DNA of 64,000 nt, taken from assembly GCF_035046485.1 (NCBI RefSeq), contig NC_085137.1, positions 13,421,346 to 13,485,345 on the forward strand, given 5' to 3'. The DNA comes from Aedes albopictus. Its lineage: Eukaryota; Arthropoda; Insecta; Diptera; Culicidae. Every line of letters begins with the position of its first letter. Position 1 is the stretch's first letter. The position numbers and the translations under genes are program-made. Positions 12,271-23,999 of this stretch are shown here, piece after piece. The notes below the pieces were generated by a model, which saw nothing but the letters and a program-made list of their open reading frames with translations, ran no database searches and was not told where the DNA came from.

Positions 12271-12903
12271 AGACTAGAAGAGGTTCTTAGAGCCGTCATA
12301 AAACCAAAATGAAAAAATATTAGTTTTTATTACGGTTCTAAAAACTTCTGCAAGACTAATTGGCCATTAAAATGCTACTTGGATTGGCCTCCTATAAACG
12401 CCTTGTATATCTTGTATTTTCATTCTTATAGCGTTTATATGAGGCTTATTGAACTAAGCTTTAAGTGAATATTAATGTTAATTTTTCTTAATGAATTTAT
12501 GGCGAAAATCAGACGATTTCCAAAAAAATACTGATCTTTAGGCGTTTCCTGCAGATCATTATGTAGCTTATAGAACTTTATTTCATTATTGAAATACACC
12601 AGATGTAACCGTTTGAAACCCGGATTTCAATTTTGACCTTTTGAACCATTTTTACAAAATATTGTAATGTTTTGTCAGAATTTCGATAACGGAGCTTGAT
12701 AAAGGTACTTTCAGTATTATTGTTCGGAATCATAGATATTGTAACTGATTTTAAAGAAAAGACTAGACCAAAAGTGATCTACTTTCCCTCCAGATTACGG
12801 TACATCTGTTCTAGAAATTCAACACTCCCTAGATCAATCCTAATCCTCAGAAAACTCTTCTGTGAAAACTCGACAATAATTTCAAAACCTTTTTTAAAAG
12901 ATT

Positions 12904-13383
12904 TTTGGGAGATTTTGGCTTTCTCAGTCTAGGGAATCCAAACGTTTAAATTGGCATTGCCCGACGTTTCGGCCTAATTTATTTGGCCTTTTTCAAGGGT
13001 AAAGCTGTCTATCGTTTTTTGTTATAATTTATAACTAGTGCCACAGTTTCTTTTGGAGCTTCTTGTAGCATTTCTACACATATAGATTTTAGGCGAATTT
13101 TACAATAATTTTGGGAAGGGACGTAGACACTGCTTTCGCACATTCATCAACTCACTTGGTCTACGCCCCTTCCCAAAATTATTGTAAAATTCGCCTAAAA
13201 TCTATATGTGTAGAAATGCTACAAGAAGCTCCAAAAGAAACTGTGGCACTAGTTATAAATTATAACAAAAAACGATAGACAGCTTTACCCTTGAAAAAGG
13301 CCAAATAAATTAGGCCGAAACGTCGGGCAATGCCAATTTAAACGTTTGGATTCCCTAGACTGAGAAAGCCAAAATCTCCCAAA
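12904..13383. repeat. Near-perfect 225-bp inverted repeat with 30-bp spacer
   Basis: The arm 12,904-13,128 and the arm 13,159-13,383 are reverse complements; by eye I find a single internal mismatch (A/G near the spacer). The outer ends read TTTGGGAGATTTTGGC. The sequence contains GACGTTTCGGCC. A direct repeat of about 15 bases (CTTTTTTAAAAGATTT) lies just left of the left arm and again about 35 bases right of the right arm, so the insertion may extend to about 13,417. No open frame of note. Such arms can form a hairpin or a long double-stranded transcript. Confidence 0.9.
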
Positions 13384-13532
13384 CATTAAACTTCCAGTCG
13401 AAAATCTTACGCAAACTTTTTTAAAAGATTTATTTAGAATAGCCCCGGTCGCAATAAGACGGAATCAGATGTATTTCCACAAGTAAATAAACAACAGCTA
13501 TCTGCTCAAGATTAATCGGCATTCTTAGTACT

Positions 13533-13878
13533 GGTAGGTACTCATACAGTGCTGAAAATGTCATTTAGACATATATAAATTCAATCACCTACAGCTCACT
13601 TCAGAAGCTGAACTGAAGAATATGGTATATGAATAACTTGTGCGGCTAGACCAATTCTACGGAAAATTAACGGAAAAACCACTCCCACTATAATTTTTAA
13701 GGTCAATGTCATCTACTATTCTCGAAAAACGCCAATTGTTATTCACGATGAAGATCAAATTACACTTTCGAGTGCAGTCGATGACATTTACCCTAAATAT
13801 TGGAGATAGAGCTAGGTTCAGCTTCTGAAATGAGCTGCAGGTGGCTGAATAACATTTCAGCACTGATGAGTACATACC
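13533..13878. mobile_element. Foldback repeat with about 80-bp arms
   Basis: GGTAGGTACTCATACAGTG on the left and GGTATGTACTCATCAGTG (reverse complement of the right) begin arms that both pass through TTCAGAAGCTGAAC. The arms are diverged, with several indels. No clear target duplication or coding sequence was found. Confidence 0.6.
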
Positions 13879-16139
13879 AATGAGCATCATTTTAACCCTC
13901 GAGCAATCGCGTCTTCGACCACCCTCAGCGACACCACGCTCACGTTGTGTACCACAAGCTTGTGTTTTTCATAGTGCATGTACTCAGTGTAAAACGCAAC
14001 CGCTTCCGGCTTAAAGTAGCAATGTCATCGAATGCATCAAAATCTTAGGCATTGCTAGAATAGGTGATGAGTTGAGCTTGAGCTTGATTGACCTGATCTT
14101 GTACCGACTATTGCGAACCCTCTAAGCAGAATACCCTCTTCGAATGAGTGTAATCAGTTTTGTACCTTTTAATTCTGCCCTAATTGCTTATCCTTTGAGA
14201 GATACGAGTATTTCGACTACCACTTGTAATCTTCCTCAGTGTCAGTCATCCACTCCACAATACGCGTATTTGTCAAATGATAAGCAATTAGGGCTTGATT
14301 GACCGCCCGTGGATGCTACTCCAATATCGCCAGACCAGCTATACTCACACAAGGAACCAATGAGATATCTGCTAGGAATTAAGCGACCTAGTAGGGTAAA
14401 CTGGGGTAATACGCACCCCGGGGCAAAACGCCCTCACGCTATTTCATTATATGAGTGAAGTTCCATCCGATGAAAGCAAACTAGACGTAGAATTGAGCCG
14501 GACAGACCTAAGAATGCAAATAATATTCGAATGAAAAGCGTGGAAAACGATGATTTTCCACATTTGGAAAGATTGTCTAATTTGAATCGCACGCAATATA
14601 AGCAATTGCACGCTGATTATATAGAATCAACCTATTAACTACTATCCGCCTCCTAGACCTTCCATTTGCTGCCGTAAATTGTAAAAAGGAGCCGCCTGGT
14701 ATTCCTTTAGAATTCAAAGCGGAAAATGCCAGAGGTCGTATTGCCCCACCTCAAGATGCGTTTTGCCCCCAACAGTTTTACAGCACCCAAAACGTAACAC
14801 TTCTTTAAATTGTTAATTTGATTCGGTAAAATTGATATCATGCGGGGCAAAAGTTGGCGTCTCTTAGTCAAATAAGTAAACTAACTTTCAAAATGCAAGA
14901 CACCCATAAAATCATCTTAATCTTAGTTATAGGGCCACGTTTGCTTAGGGGGTGCATAGCACCCCGCCTTCCTCTAGACGTTTGTCTTAACAAAATTTTT
15001 AAAATTTCTTTTGCCAGACATCATCTCTCCTACCCCTCCCACCTAAAAATTAACATGGATTATGGACGGGCCCATATGGGAGGAATTGGTGAGGCATTTG
15101 TTTGTTCAACGCAGGCCGCACTTTAAGGTTTTTTTTATACGAGCGGGTCATATGTCTTTCATAAAATCAGTCAAACTGGGCCTTTCGCTGGCAGCAACGT
15201 TTGATCAATCATACAATCAAGGCCACCTTGATGTCTTTTCACCGTGGCAACTTCAATCAGCATCTGAACTGCGCGCATGGATTGCTAGATCAGATTGTGT
15301 GTAGCAGCTTTGTTTCACAAAGTAGCCTAGTCACTACCTATAGTTTTCACTGCTTTCATCGCCTACTATTTGCGTAATGGCGTCCCGCGCTTTGTTATTG
15401 TTCAATTTAGACTGATGAGGAAAAAAACTGTTTTTATCCTCCCATGGTAATCGGCACGCCACGCCGCCGGCCGCCTCATTCGAACACCATAATCGTAAAA
15501 AGTCATCATTGAAGGAACACCATCGGGGCTCAATCAGCTGGTGGGACCTCATCTGGAACCTAATCGAGGCTTCTATTGCTGCTGGGAGCATTGTTTGTTT
15601 AAACTTGAACGGTGTAAAATAGAAGCGCCTAATGGGGTTATAAAAGGCGAACGAGAAAGAAAAGCGTTGGCCCCGAAATCACCATCTCCAACCCCTATCG
15701 GGTCGCTTCGGAGATAGCTATAGCTATAGCTACTTGGTTAATGACCCGGTGGTTTGGCCTCGAAAGAAAGGGCGCAATTTGGAGGTAGCAAGTGAACAGT
15801 TGAACAACAATGCCTGGAATTTACGATGCGCCCGGGTCGTTTTTTTTTTTTCGTGTGTGCCGCCGCGGTCACCATGTCACAAAAGCGCCCCATAAAAGGC
15901 AGTGAAACACATTGGCCTTTCTCTGTGGGTCAATTCGGCCAGGAGGAGTTGAGTGAGCGACCGGCAGTACGCAATCCAGATTCGGACAATCCGTTCCACC
16001 TGACGATGACGGGGATGGTGATGGTGGTGGTGGTGATCGAAGTACTACTCTCTGGACCAACGGTAATAAGGGAGACTGGTGAAAATATGCATGCCCTATC
16101 CTACGCTACGCTCTCACCGTGTTTTTCTATTTTCCGTTT
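13879..16139. other. Non-coding stretch, partly repeat-derived
   Basis: A short inverted pair GCCCTAATTGCTTATC / GATAAGCAATTAGGGC occurs near 14,176 and 14,277. Around 14,395-14,850 the motif GGGGCAAAACG occurs with TGGGGTAATACGCACC, as in mosquito repeats. The 15,330-16,060 part is more GC-rich, with unassigned frames on both strands. I see no gene. Confidence 0.35.
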
Positions 16140-16493
16140 GTTGTCTCAACTGGGGCAAAGCCTGCTTCTTAGCTTAGAGCACTACACTTCCACAGTTATA
16201 ACATGAGTGCAACTGTCTACATTATTTTTTTTTTTTTTTTTTTTTTTTTTATTAAACTTTATTAGTATCTCAATCAATTTTTACATTCTTCAACTTAATC
16301 TAGGTGTTCTGTGTATTATAACACACTATCATCCTAATTTGGTGAAATAAATTTAAGCTATTATCAATACTAATTAATAACATATTACATTTCATTTGCT
16401 GTAGCAGTTAAGATTTTTTGCAGGCTTTATTTTTCACCTGCGTGTCAGAAATACATTTTTTTTCAACTTATCCTAACCCTAACCTAACTTAAA

Positions 16494-16811
16494 CTAATTA
16501 TACAAAGAGCTAATCGTAGCAATAGAAGACTGCAACGATTTTTGACGAAAGTTGGCAATGATTTTAGTTGACATCTGTTCCAATGTTTCAATATTAGAAA
16601 TTTGATGCAACTCATTAGTGCTATACCAGGGAGGCAACTTCAGAATCATTTTCAAAATTTTATTTTGAATCCTCTGAAGTTGCTTCTTTCTGGTATTGCA
16701 ACAGCTCGACCATATTGGGACAGCGTACAACATTGCCGGTCTGAAAATTTGTTTATAAATCAAAAATTTGTTTTTGCGACAAAGTTTTGATTTTCTATTA
16801 ATAAGTGGGTA
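16494..16811 (-). pseudogene. C-terminal domain of the interrupted LINE ORF2
   Basis: This frame continues the LINE after the two MITEs. It contains YKQIFRPAMLYAVPIW, a cysteine pair and LQRIQNKILKMILKLPPWY, the typical post-RT domain of Jockey elements. It ends in a normal stop codon, about 240 bases before the poly(A) tail. Confidence 0.82.
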
Positions 16812-17630
16812 CACTCAAACCTCCATTTAGGTAGGATCCATTTAGGTAAAATCTATTTAGGTCCCTCCATTTAGGTAACGTTACCTAAATGGAATTTGAT
16901 TGTGTTCAAATCAGTTGAAGTACTTAAGATTAGGTATAAGACTGGTTTATGGGAAAGAAGTAGTGAGTGGTGTTAGGGGGTGGGTATGGGAGGAGGGGGT
17001 GCAATGTTGCCCCCTAAACACCCCCCCCCCCACATGCAGTGTTGAAAAGTGCCAGTATCCAGCGTCATTTCCAGCTGAAATTGAGATAATCAACCATCCT
17101 TCCATCATTCCATTGATATCAGCTCCAGCATTGATGACGTCAAACCCGACATCAACCTATCATTCACCTGTTTTTGTTTTGGCCCCCAAACCCAATATAG
17201 ACTCAACAGTTGTTCGATGTTGGTCCAACAATGGCCCAACATACGATAAAAATTGACCCGACTTTGACCCGACATTCAATAATTTTTCAGTCTGGCGGAA
17301 TTTTGCAGGGTTTTTTCGCAAGGTTTTTCGTGTTTCGTGCCCAGCTAGTCATTTGAATGACAATTCTGATCTAAGACCCTCCAAAACCTCCGAAAACGCC
17401 CCTGAAGCCCCTCTCCTCCTGAAACCCACCCCCTCCTGAAACTCATTGAAAGCCATCTGAAACTCTGCATGATCTCCTTTAAATCTCCTAGTAACTCTCC
17501 CTTGTTGAACTTCTTTGCAACCTTGTAATCCATTTAGGTAATAAACTGAATCCATTTAGGTAATGAATCCATTTAGGTAAAAATTCTATTTAGGCAGTCC
17601 CGACTCATTACCTAAATGGAGGTTTTAGTG
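16812..17630. mobile_element. 819-bp TA-flanked MITE with CCATTTAGGTA subterminal repeats
   Basis: The ends read CACTCAAACCTCCATTTAG (left) and CACTAAAACCTCCATTTAG (right, reverse complement), with TA at 16,810-16,811 and 17,631-17,632. The motif CCATTTAGGTA is repeated four or more times near each end. It lies in the LINE reading frame. The interior has no transposase. Confidence 0.85.
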
Positions 17631-17642
17631 TATAAACACTTA

Positions 17643-17738
17643 GGGCCGATTTCTTCACCCCGGCTTAACTCGTAAGCCAGGCTTACCCATATAGTTAAAC
17701 CTGGCTTAACGTCTAAGCCAGGGTGAAGAAATCGGCCC
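17643..17738. mobile_element. 96-bp MITE with TTA duplication (PIF/Harbinger-type)
   Basis: Terminal repeats GGGCCGATTTCTTCACCC are perfect inverted copies, and TTA flanks both ends (17,640-17,642 and 17,739-17,741). A second mirrored block, GGCTTAAC/GTTAAGCC, makes almost the whole element a hairpin. A three-base TWA target is the hallmark of PIF/Harbinger elements. Confidence 0.8.
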
Positions 17739-17741
17739 TTA

Positions 17742-19483
17742 ATGTATTTATTGCACTTAGTTTGAATACTTTCTATGTGGTTTTTAAAAGTTAAGTTTTT
17801 ATCTAGTAAGAGCCCTAGATACTTAACTTCTTCCGACCAATTTATTGGAGTTCCCCTCATAGTGACAACATGTCTACTTGAGGGTTTCAAATAAAGAGCT
17901 CTTGGCTTATGTGGGAATATGATAAGTTGAGTTTTGGAAGCATTTGGAGAAATCTTCCATTTTTGCAAATAAGAAGAAAAAATATCTAAACTTTTTTGCA
18001 ATCTACTACAAATGACACGCAAACTTCGCCCCTTGGCTGAGATTCCTGTGTCATCTGCAAATAACGATTTTTGACATCCCTGTGGCAAATCAGGTAAGTC
18101 GGAAGTAAAAATATTGTATAAGATTGGTCCCAGTATGCTGCCTTGTGGAACACCAGCTCTTACAGGTAATCTATCTGACTTGGAATTTTGATAATTTACC
18201 TGAAGTGTTCGATCCGATAAATAGTTTCGAATAATTTTAATAATATATAGTGGAAAATTAAAATGTTTCAATTTTACGATCAAGCCTTCGTGCCAAACAC
18301 TATCGAATGCTTTTTCTATGTCAAGAAGTGCTACACCAGTGGAGTAACCTTCAGATTTATTGGAACGAATGAAATTCGTTACCCGTAAAAGTTGATGAGT
18401 AGTCGAATGACCATGGCGGAATCCGAACTGCTCATTGGCAAAAATAGAATTTTCATCAATATGAATCATCATTCTATTTAAAATAAGTTTTTCAAAAAGT
18501 TTACTGATAGATGACAGTAAGCTAATTGGACGATAACTAGGAGCTTCGGCAGGATTTTTGTCAGGCTTCAAAATTGGAACAACTTTAGCATTTTTCCATT
18601 TTTCAGGAAAATATGCTAACTGAAAACATTTGTTAAATATATTAACCAAAAATGATAAGCAACTTTCTGGAAGTTTTTTGATGAGAATGTAGAAAATTCC
18701 GTTATCACCCGGAGCTTTCATATTCTTAAACTTCTTTATAATAGATCTCACTTCGTCCAAATCAGTGCCCAATGAATTGTCGAAAATGTTCTCATGATTG
18801 AGAATGTTTTCGAATTCGCGGGCAACCTGATGTTCTATTGGACTAGTGAGACCTATACTGAAATTATGCGCACTTTCAAACTGTTTGGCAAGTTTTTGTG
18901 CTTTTTCAGAATTAGTTAATAATATTTTGTTATCCTCTTGCAGCGCAGGAATAGGCTTCTGAGGTTTTTTCAAAATTTTTGTCAATTTCCAAAACGGCTT
19001 AGAGCCGGGGTTTAATTGAGAAACTTTATTTGCAAAATTTTTGTTTCTCAATTCTGTGAAACGTTTTTTGATTTCCTTCTGAAGATCCTGCCAGATTACT
19101 TTCAAAGCAGGATCTCGAGTTCGTTGGAATTGTCTTCTTCTCACGTTTTTAAGACGGATCAGAAGTTTCAGATCGTCGTCAATAATAACTGAGTCGAATT
19201 TGACTTCACACTTTGGTATTGATGCGCTTCTAGCTTCGACTATAGTACTAGTCAAAGTTTCAAGAGCATTGTCAATATCAAAATGTGTTTCCAATGAAAC
19301 ATTAACATCTAAATGGCTATCGATGTATGTTTTATATGTATCCCAGTCAGCTCTGTGATAATTGAAAGTAGAGCTGATGGGATTAAAAATCGCTTCATGG
19401 GAAATTTGAAATGTTACAGGAAGATGGTCAGAATCAAAGTCAGCATGAGTAATCAATTGACTACAATGCTGACTTGAGTCAGT
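17742..19483 (-). pseudogene. LINE endonuclease tail and reverse transcriptase (Jockey clade)
   Basis: The frame is open for about 580 LINE-derived codons. It begins in the last motif of an APE-type endonuclease (FDSDHLPV, near 19,413-19,438). It then runs through an RT with YRPISLLSSISKLFEKLI, QFGFRHGHSTTHQL, LLDIEKAFDSVWH, RAGVPQGSILGPILYN and the catalytic FADDT at 18,047-18,061. Residue choices, especially FADDT and the PQGSILGP box, fit the Jockey clade. The open frame continues upstream to 19,561 through flanking SINE DNA and downstream to 17,612 through MITE DNA; those ends are not LINE protein. It is non-functional because of the 5' truncation and interruption, but the RT core has no stop codon, so the insertion is fairly young. 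Confidence 0.9.
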
Positions 19484-19680
19484 CTGTCTACATTGATGTT
19501 TTTTGCACTCGCATATCGTGTGGTAGTAATATGGATAAACACTCATCGTCCTGGGAAGCAAGAAAATCTGTTAAGAAATGATCCTAGACTATGGAAATCA
19601 AACCCAAACACCTCCAGCAAGGTCTTGCTGAAAAGCGATGCTTTCACCACTGTTGAAACCTAGGTTGAAACGCTCTTTTT

Positions 19681-21290
19681 AGTAATTGTCATATTACAGA
19701 TTAGACTTAACTGTGCAGGCAACTTGATTAAACATTTTCCGAGATCTATTTAACTTCATCCTCCCCTATACTAGAGCAGCTTCAAGAAGAAGGATCCGAT
19801 AGAAAACGGTGTATGGTGTGAATGGTGGATTCAAGGAATGGGGCTAATTCGTGCTGCAGTGTGCACTGTTACTACTGTTTACGTACAGAGTGCGTTGTAC
19901 TGTCTGCGTTGTGTATTGAAGTAATGATAATAGTATGGCGTCATTAAAATAAAATTAGCTTGAAATTGAGAATCATCAATCATTTTGGCCAGCACGGATA
20001 AGTGACGGTGTGCTATCGGGGGCACATTTCCGTGCCTATAGATAAACGGGGTGGAGATCGTGCGTAGATGTGAAATTCAAAGGAATTTGTGACGTCAGAG
20101 TAGTCGCAGGAAACAAAAGTTGATTTCACATAAAAACCATTATTTTGCTTAAGATTGATCAATCATCCTTTCAAGTCAAGAAACCAGGGCTGATAATGAA
20201 GTTATTATGAAGTGCAAAATAAATTTAGTTAGCGGAGATACCGGACCATGCGTGAGATACAAGTACAAATTCCGATTGTGAGAAGTGCTCGAGGGAATAA
20301 TACTTTTTCCTCTGCTTATTAGCCTAGACTGGTAAAACTTCATTAGTTTCTCCTCCAAAATTATACCAAACTGAAAGAATTTCACTTGCACGTGAAAAAT
20401 AGGCTGGAATTGTGCAAAGATAAGGATTAAAATTTAAAAAAAAGTTCAAATATAGGGCTGGGATGCAATTTTAGCAGGAGATTACCTCTATATATCCACA
20501 ACCACCGTGAGATATCTGAGGGTCACCTTTGGTCAATGATTTCTACATATACTCGATTGAATCTACAATAAAAGACAGAAATGACTAATTACGGACCATG
20601 CTATGGGGTTAAGGTTAGATTCCCGCTTCGTACGATGAAACTTTCCGTGAGAATAGTGTCTTCCTCATATCCATTGATTTCTAGTTTCGAATTTCTCCCG
20701 TTTCGTACCACCCACCCAACATCCTACTGGGGTGCTAGTGATGAACGGCATAAGGGCAGTGTTTTATGGAATAAAAAACAGACAAACGATCGTGTGCAAA
20801 GTACGATCCTTACAAGTTGATTAAGATGGATCCCTGAGGAAGATTCAACCCAAGGATCGAAACGTTGGCAATGATATAAAATTATCAACGCTTTTTCCCG
20901 TGACTGAAAGCCGGAAAACTCCACAGCTATCTATTCTTAAGTTTCGTTCAGTCTGCACAGTTAGTCGCGTTCGGTAGTTTTTACAGAAATCTCAACTGCT
21001 GAGCGTTCGGTAATGGATTTTTACCGAAATTCTTGGAAAAATTACAAAACTTCGGTAAAATGTTATCGTTTATCTGCTTTACTGATTTTTTTCCGGTAAA
21101 CAATACTTAACGGTTGAGCTTTAGTAAAATATTACCGAAGTCGGTGATTTTTTTTAAGTGTGTGTACAACCGTTGGTTGAAGACGGTGTCCGTGTCTTGA
21201 AATATATCTTTTTGCAATTTCTCATCATAATAGGCTGTTTTATCTCACGCAAATCTGACAGGAAAAGGCCTACTTTCCCACACCAAGTAA
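19681..21290. other. Non-coding stretch with TTACCGAA-rich repeat
   Basis: Between about 20,960 and 21,150 the motif TTCGGTAA or its complement recurs at least five times, suggesting a decayed MITE. Elsewhere no coding or RNA feature is supported. Confidence 0.35.
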
Positions 21291-21292
21291 AC

Positions 21293-21359
21293 AGTGCTGT
21301 AATGGTTCATTACAGCACTGATTTGCGTTGCGTAATGAACCATTACAGCACTGTTTTCA
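21293..21359. repeat. Short hairpin repeat AACAGTGCTGTAATGG
   Basis: AACAGTGCTGTAATGGTTCA is followed about 30 bases later by its reverse complement, with a third partial copy (ATTACAGCACTG) between them. This could form a stable stem of more than 20 pairs. Confidence 0.65.
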
Positions 21360-22398
21360 GTTTTGATCAACTTCTTGTTTCTTTCTGGACGCAGTTTTGA
21401 AAAGTTGTGACAACTATACAGCATAACCTGCTATGGTCAGATTTTCTTGAACATCAGTGTCCCGACCAGATGCTCCTAACAAGATTATAACAAAATTATT
21501 ACAACCGTTGTTAGAAATAACACAATTTCATATAATTTTGTTGGAAGCATTCATATATGTGAATAGCCATAACAAAATTGTAACACAATTTGTTATTATT
21601 TTCAAAACAAAACTATAACAAAATTTGTATAATTTATTCAAACAGATATATAACAGCATTTGTTACATTATGCATATCAAAATAATTGCCTATAACAAAA
21701 TATCGTAACACATTTATTGTAGTATTTGCTACATTTTTTGTAACAAAATAATTTCAAAATGTGTTAGGTTTTTTATATTGACGAGAAATAGTTTGATCAT
21801 TTTTGTAATACTGACCACTCGAGTCAAAAGCCATAAAACAAAACTTATAGCATTCATTTAGCACGCAACGCTAAAATCGTCATGTTTTAACAACCCCCTC
21901 TTCCTTTACGCTTTTTTGTATGAAAGTCCTAAAATTTTTGTATGGACCGTAACGCTCGGTTGTAATTTTCCCTCTCCCTTGAGCGACGCGTAATTTGGGG
22001 ACGGCGTCATATTTGTTTAGAAAAACTGCAACAGAGTTATCATTTAGTTATAATCTGCCAAATTTTTCACAAACCAGCAATGCTCTGTAGCGTTTTAAAG
22101 AACATACTTTCTGCTGAAAGCTGTGGCGAAGAACCTGTTGACGCAACAACACAGTATTTTCCAGAATCTAAATGATGTTGGGTTAGTTTTGTGGCACAAT
22201 TGTTAAGTCTTGTCTGGTGTGAAACAAAACAAGTAAACATTGACAATCTTCCCCTTCATCAGATCATTAGCTTTTCTTTTTTCTCTGTCAACCTTAGTTT
22301 TGTATTCTTACGCGATAGGTAGTCGGGTAAACAACGTGAGAAAAGGTTTGGAACTTTTTATCAGACCGTTTTCAAATTTTAGTAGGATATCAAAGATA

Positions 22399-22625
22399 CA
22401 GTAGACGTTCGATAACTGCAACATGTTTACGTTTCACTTAGTAAACAAAAATCCGATAACTGGAACGCCTGACAGTATCAACAAACCATCAACTGACGTT
22501 AAATGAACGTGAACTTCTTCCGTCTGTTCATTTGGGCTAACATGGCGCACTATTTTGACATTTGGAGGTGCTTGCAGTTAAAAAACATTGCAGTTAAACC
22601 GCTTGCACTGACCGAACGTCTACTG
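22399..22625. mobile_element. 227-bp pogo-like MITE, CAGTAGACGTTCGATAAC ends
   Basis: The left end is CAGTAGACGTTCGATAAC. The right end is CAGTAGACGTTCGGTCAG when reverse-complemented. TA lies outside both ends (22,397-22,398 and 22,626-22,627). A mirrored GATAACTGCAAC-like motif continues inside. There is no coding capacity. Confidence 0.75.
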
Positions 22626-23068
22626 TAATAACCTTTCTGAAAGTATTCGTTTCCGAGATATTCGAAATTTAACTTCATGAGTCTCGCAATATGTAAGGAT
22701 ATGCGCTATTTTCATAAGTTATTCGATGCTCCATCAACAGCATTATGTTATTTCCAACACATTTGTATATCCCAAAAACAATCACTCACTTGATTGGACG
22801 AACAGTTCGAAAGTTATAAGTTTGATGATAATGGGTTGTTTTTATCGATAAACTCTAAGTAAGAACAAAGAAGTACTAAGTCGAGTCAAGTACAAGACAC
22901 TGAAGACGACCTTACAGTTGAGGTCGAAATACGTATCTGTCAAAGGATGCAAATTCTTAGTGGAATTCAAAGGAACCGTACTTAACCCGATTTTCTTTTA
23001 TTTACAGATATTCCCCTAACAAGCCCAGGTTAATCATCATCAAAGAAGTACTAGTTTGGAATGGCAAA

Positions 23069-23999
23069 AGGTTATTGCTTCCATAACAAATTGCAAATGC
23101 TCCATAGAAAATCAAAAAGCGCTCCATAAAGAATGAACATATGTTCCATGAAAATGTGCAATGTTACCCATTAATAATTGAAAACGTTCCATACTTTATA
23201 AAAAATGTACCGGTAAAACATAAAATTTTCTCATTAAAAGTGAAATTTTGCTCTAATAAATAATACTGAAATGCTCCATAATAAAATACAAATGCTCCAT
23301 AGAAAAATGCAAGTGCTCCAAAAAAAATTAAAATTGTACCCATAGAAAATTGAATATTGCTCCATAGAAAAAATAAATTGCACCATAAAAAATTGAAATT
23401 GCATAAAAAATAGACAAATGCTCCATAAGTATTATCAAACTGCACCACATAAAATACAATTTGCTCCATAAAAAAATGAAAATTCTCCATAACATTAAAC
23501 ATTTGCACCACTAAAGCACTGCAATGTAAAGCAATTCAGCCCTGTCGAATTAAATTATGAGAATATGCTATCTTTGGAGGATTTTCAATTTTTCATGGAG
23601 CAATTCATATTTTCTATGGTGCTGTTTGATAATACTTATGGAGAATTCATCTATTTTCTTTGGTGCAATTTCAATTTTTCATGGTGCAATTTAGTTTTTC
23701 TATGGAGCAATATTCAGTTTTCTATGGGTACAGTTTTATTTTTTTATGGAGCATTTGCATTTTTCTATGGAGCATTTGCATTTTATTATGAAGCATTTCA
23801 GTATTATTTATTGGTGCAAAATTTCACTTTTAATGAGAAAATTTTATGTTTTACCGGTACATTTTTTATAAAGTATGGAACGTTTTCAATTATTTATGGG
23901 TAACATTGCATATTGTCATGGAACATTTGTTCTTTCTTTATGGAGCGCTTTTTGATTTTCTATGGAGCGTTTCTATTTGTTTATGGGTGCAATAAATAG
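23069..23999. mobile_element. Foldback element made of TCCATAAAAAATTGAA-type tandem units
   Basis: Each arm consists of head-to-tail degenerate units of about 21 bases around GCTCCATAGAAAAT, and the two arms are inverted relative to each other (about 23,085-23,510 and 23,566-23,985). As a result, two opposite-strand frames of 115 and 112 codons share most of their residues, for example NFTFNEKILCFTGTFF. This mirrors DNA symmetry rather than a conserved gene. A 50-base spacer separates the arms. Ends and target duplication are not clear. Confidence 0.72.

Larger units (their letters stand above)
11128..12800. mobile_element. TA-flanked element, copy 1 of a two-copy family, carrying nested insertions
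   Basis: The left end (CCTTAATTTATGGGAAATTG, then GATCAGTGGGGTGAAGTTGA) and the right end (ACTTTCCCTCCAGATTACGG) match the ends of the element at 43,661-44,942. TA lies at 11,126-11,127 and 12,801-12,802. Interior landmarks such as AACGCCTTGTATAT and AGGCTTATTGAAC are shared by both copies. This copy is split by the SINE at 11,278-12,270. No transposase frame is visible, so it appears non-autonomous. Confidence 0.65.
16224..19483 (-). mobile_element. 5'-truncated Jockey-type LINE with 11-bp duplication
   Basis: A 26-base T run (16,225-16,250) is the poly(A) tail of a minus-strand LINE. CTGTCTACATT occurs next to the tail (16,213-16,223) and again at 19,484-19,494, defining the target duplication and putting the 5' truncation at 19,483, inside the endonuclease domain. 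Coding sequence covers the end of the endonuclease, the full RT and the C-terminal domain. Two MITEs (16,812-17,630 and 17,643-17,738) interrupt it. If each MITE and one copy of its target duplication are discounted, the reading frame of the two halves agrees, so both inserted into a LINE with an open frame. Confidence 0.9.
16140..19680 (-). mobile_element. SINE on the minus strand, split by a LINE
   Basis: Read on the minus strand from about 19,680, a degenerate B box (GGGTTTGATTTCC) is followed by a body resembling the SINE at 11,278, including CCACACGATATGCGAGTGC. After the LINE insertion the SINE resumes at 16,223 with ATAACTGTGGAAGTG and GCAGGCTTTG. The outer boundaries are approximate because the copy is old. 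Confidence 0.6.

Noticed and set aside
15826..16206. 126-codon plus-strand frame beginning MRPGRFFFF
   Set aside because: Starts in a T run, covers a GC-rich stretch with open frames on both strands, and ends in SINE sequence.
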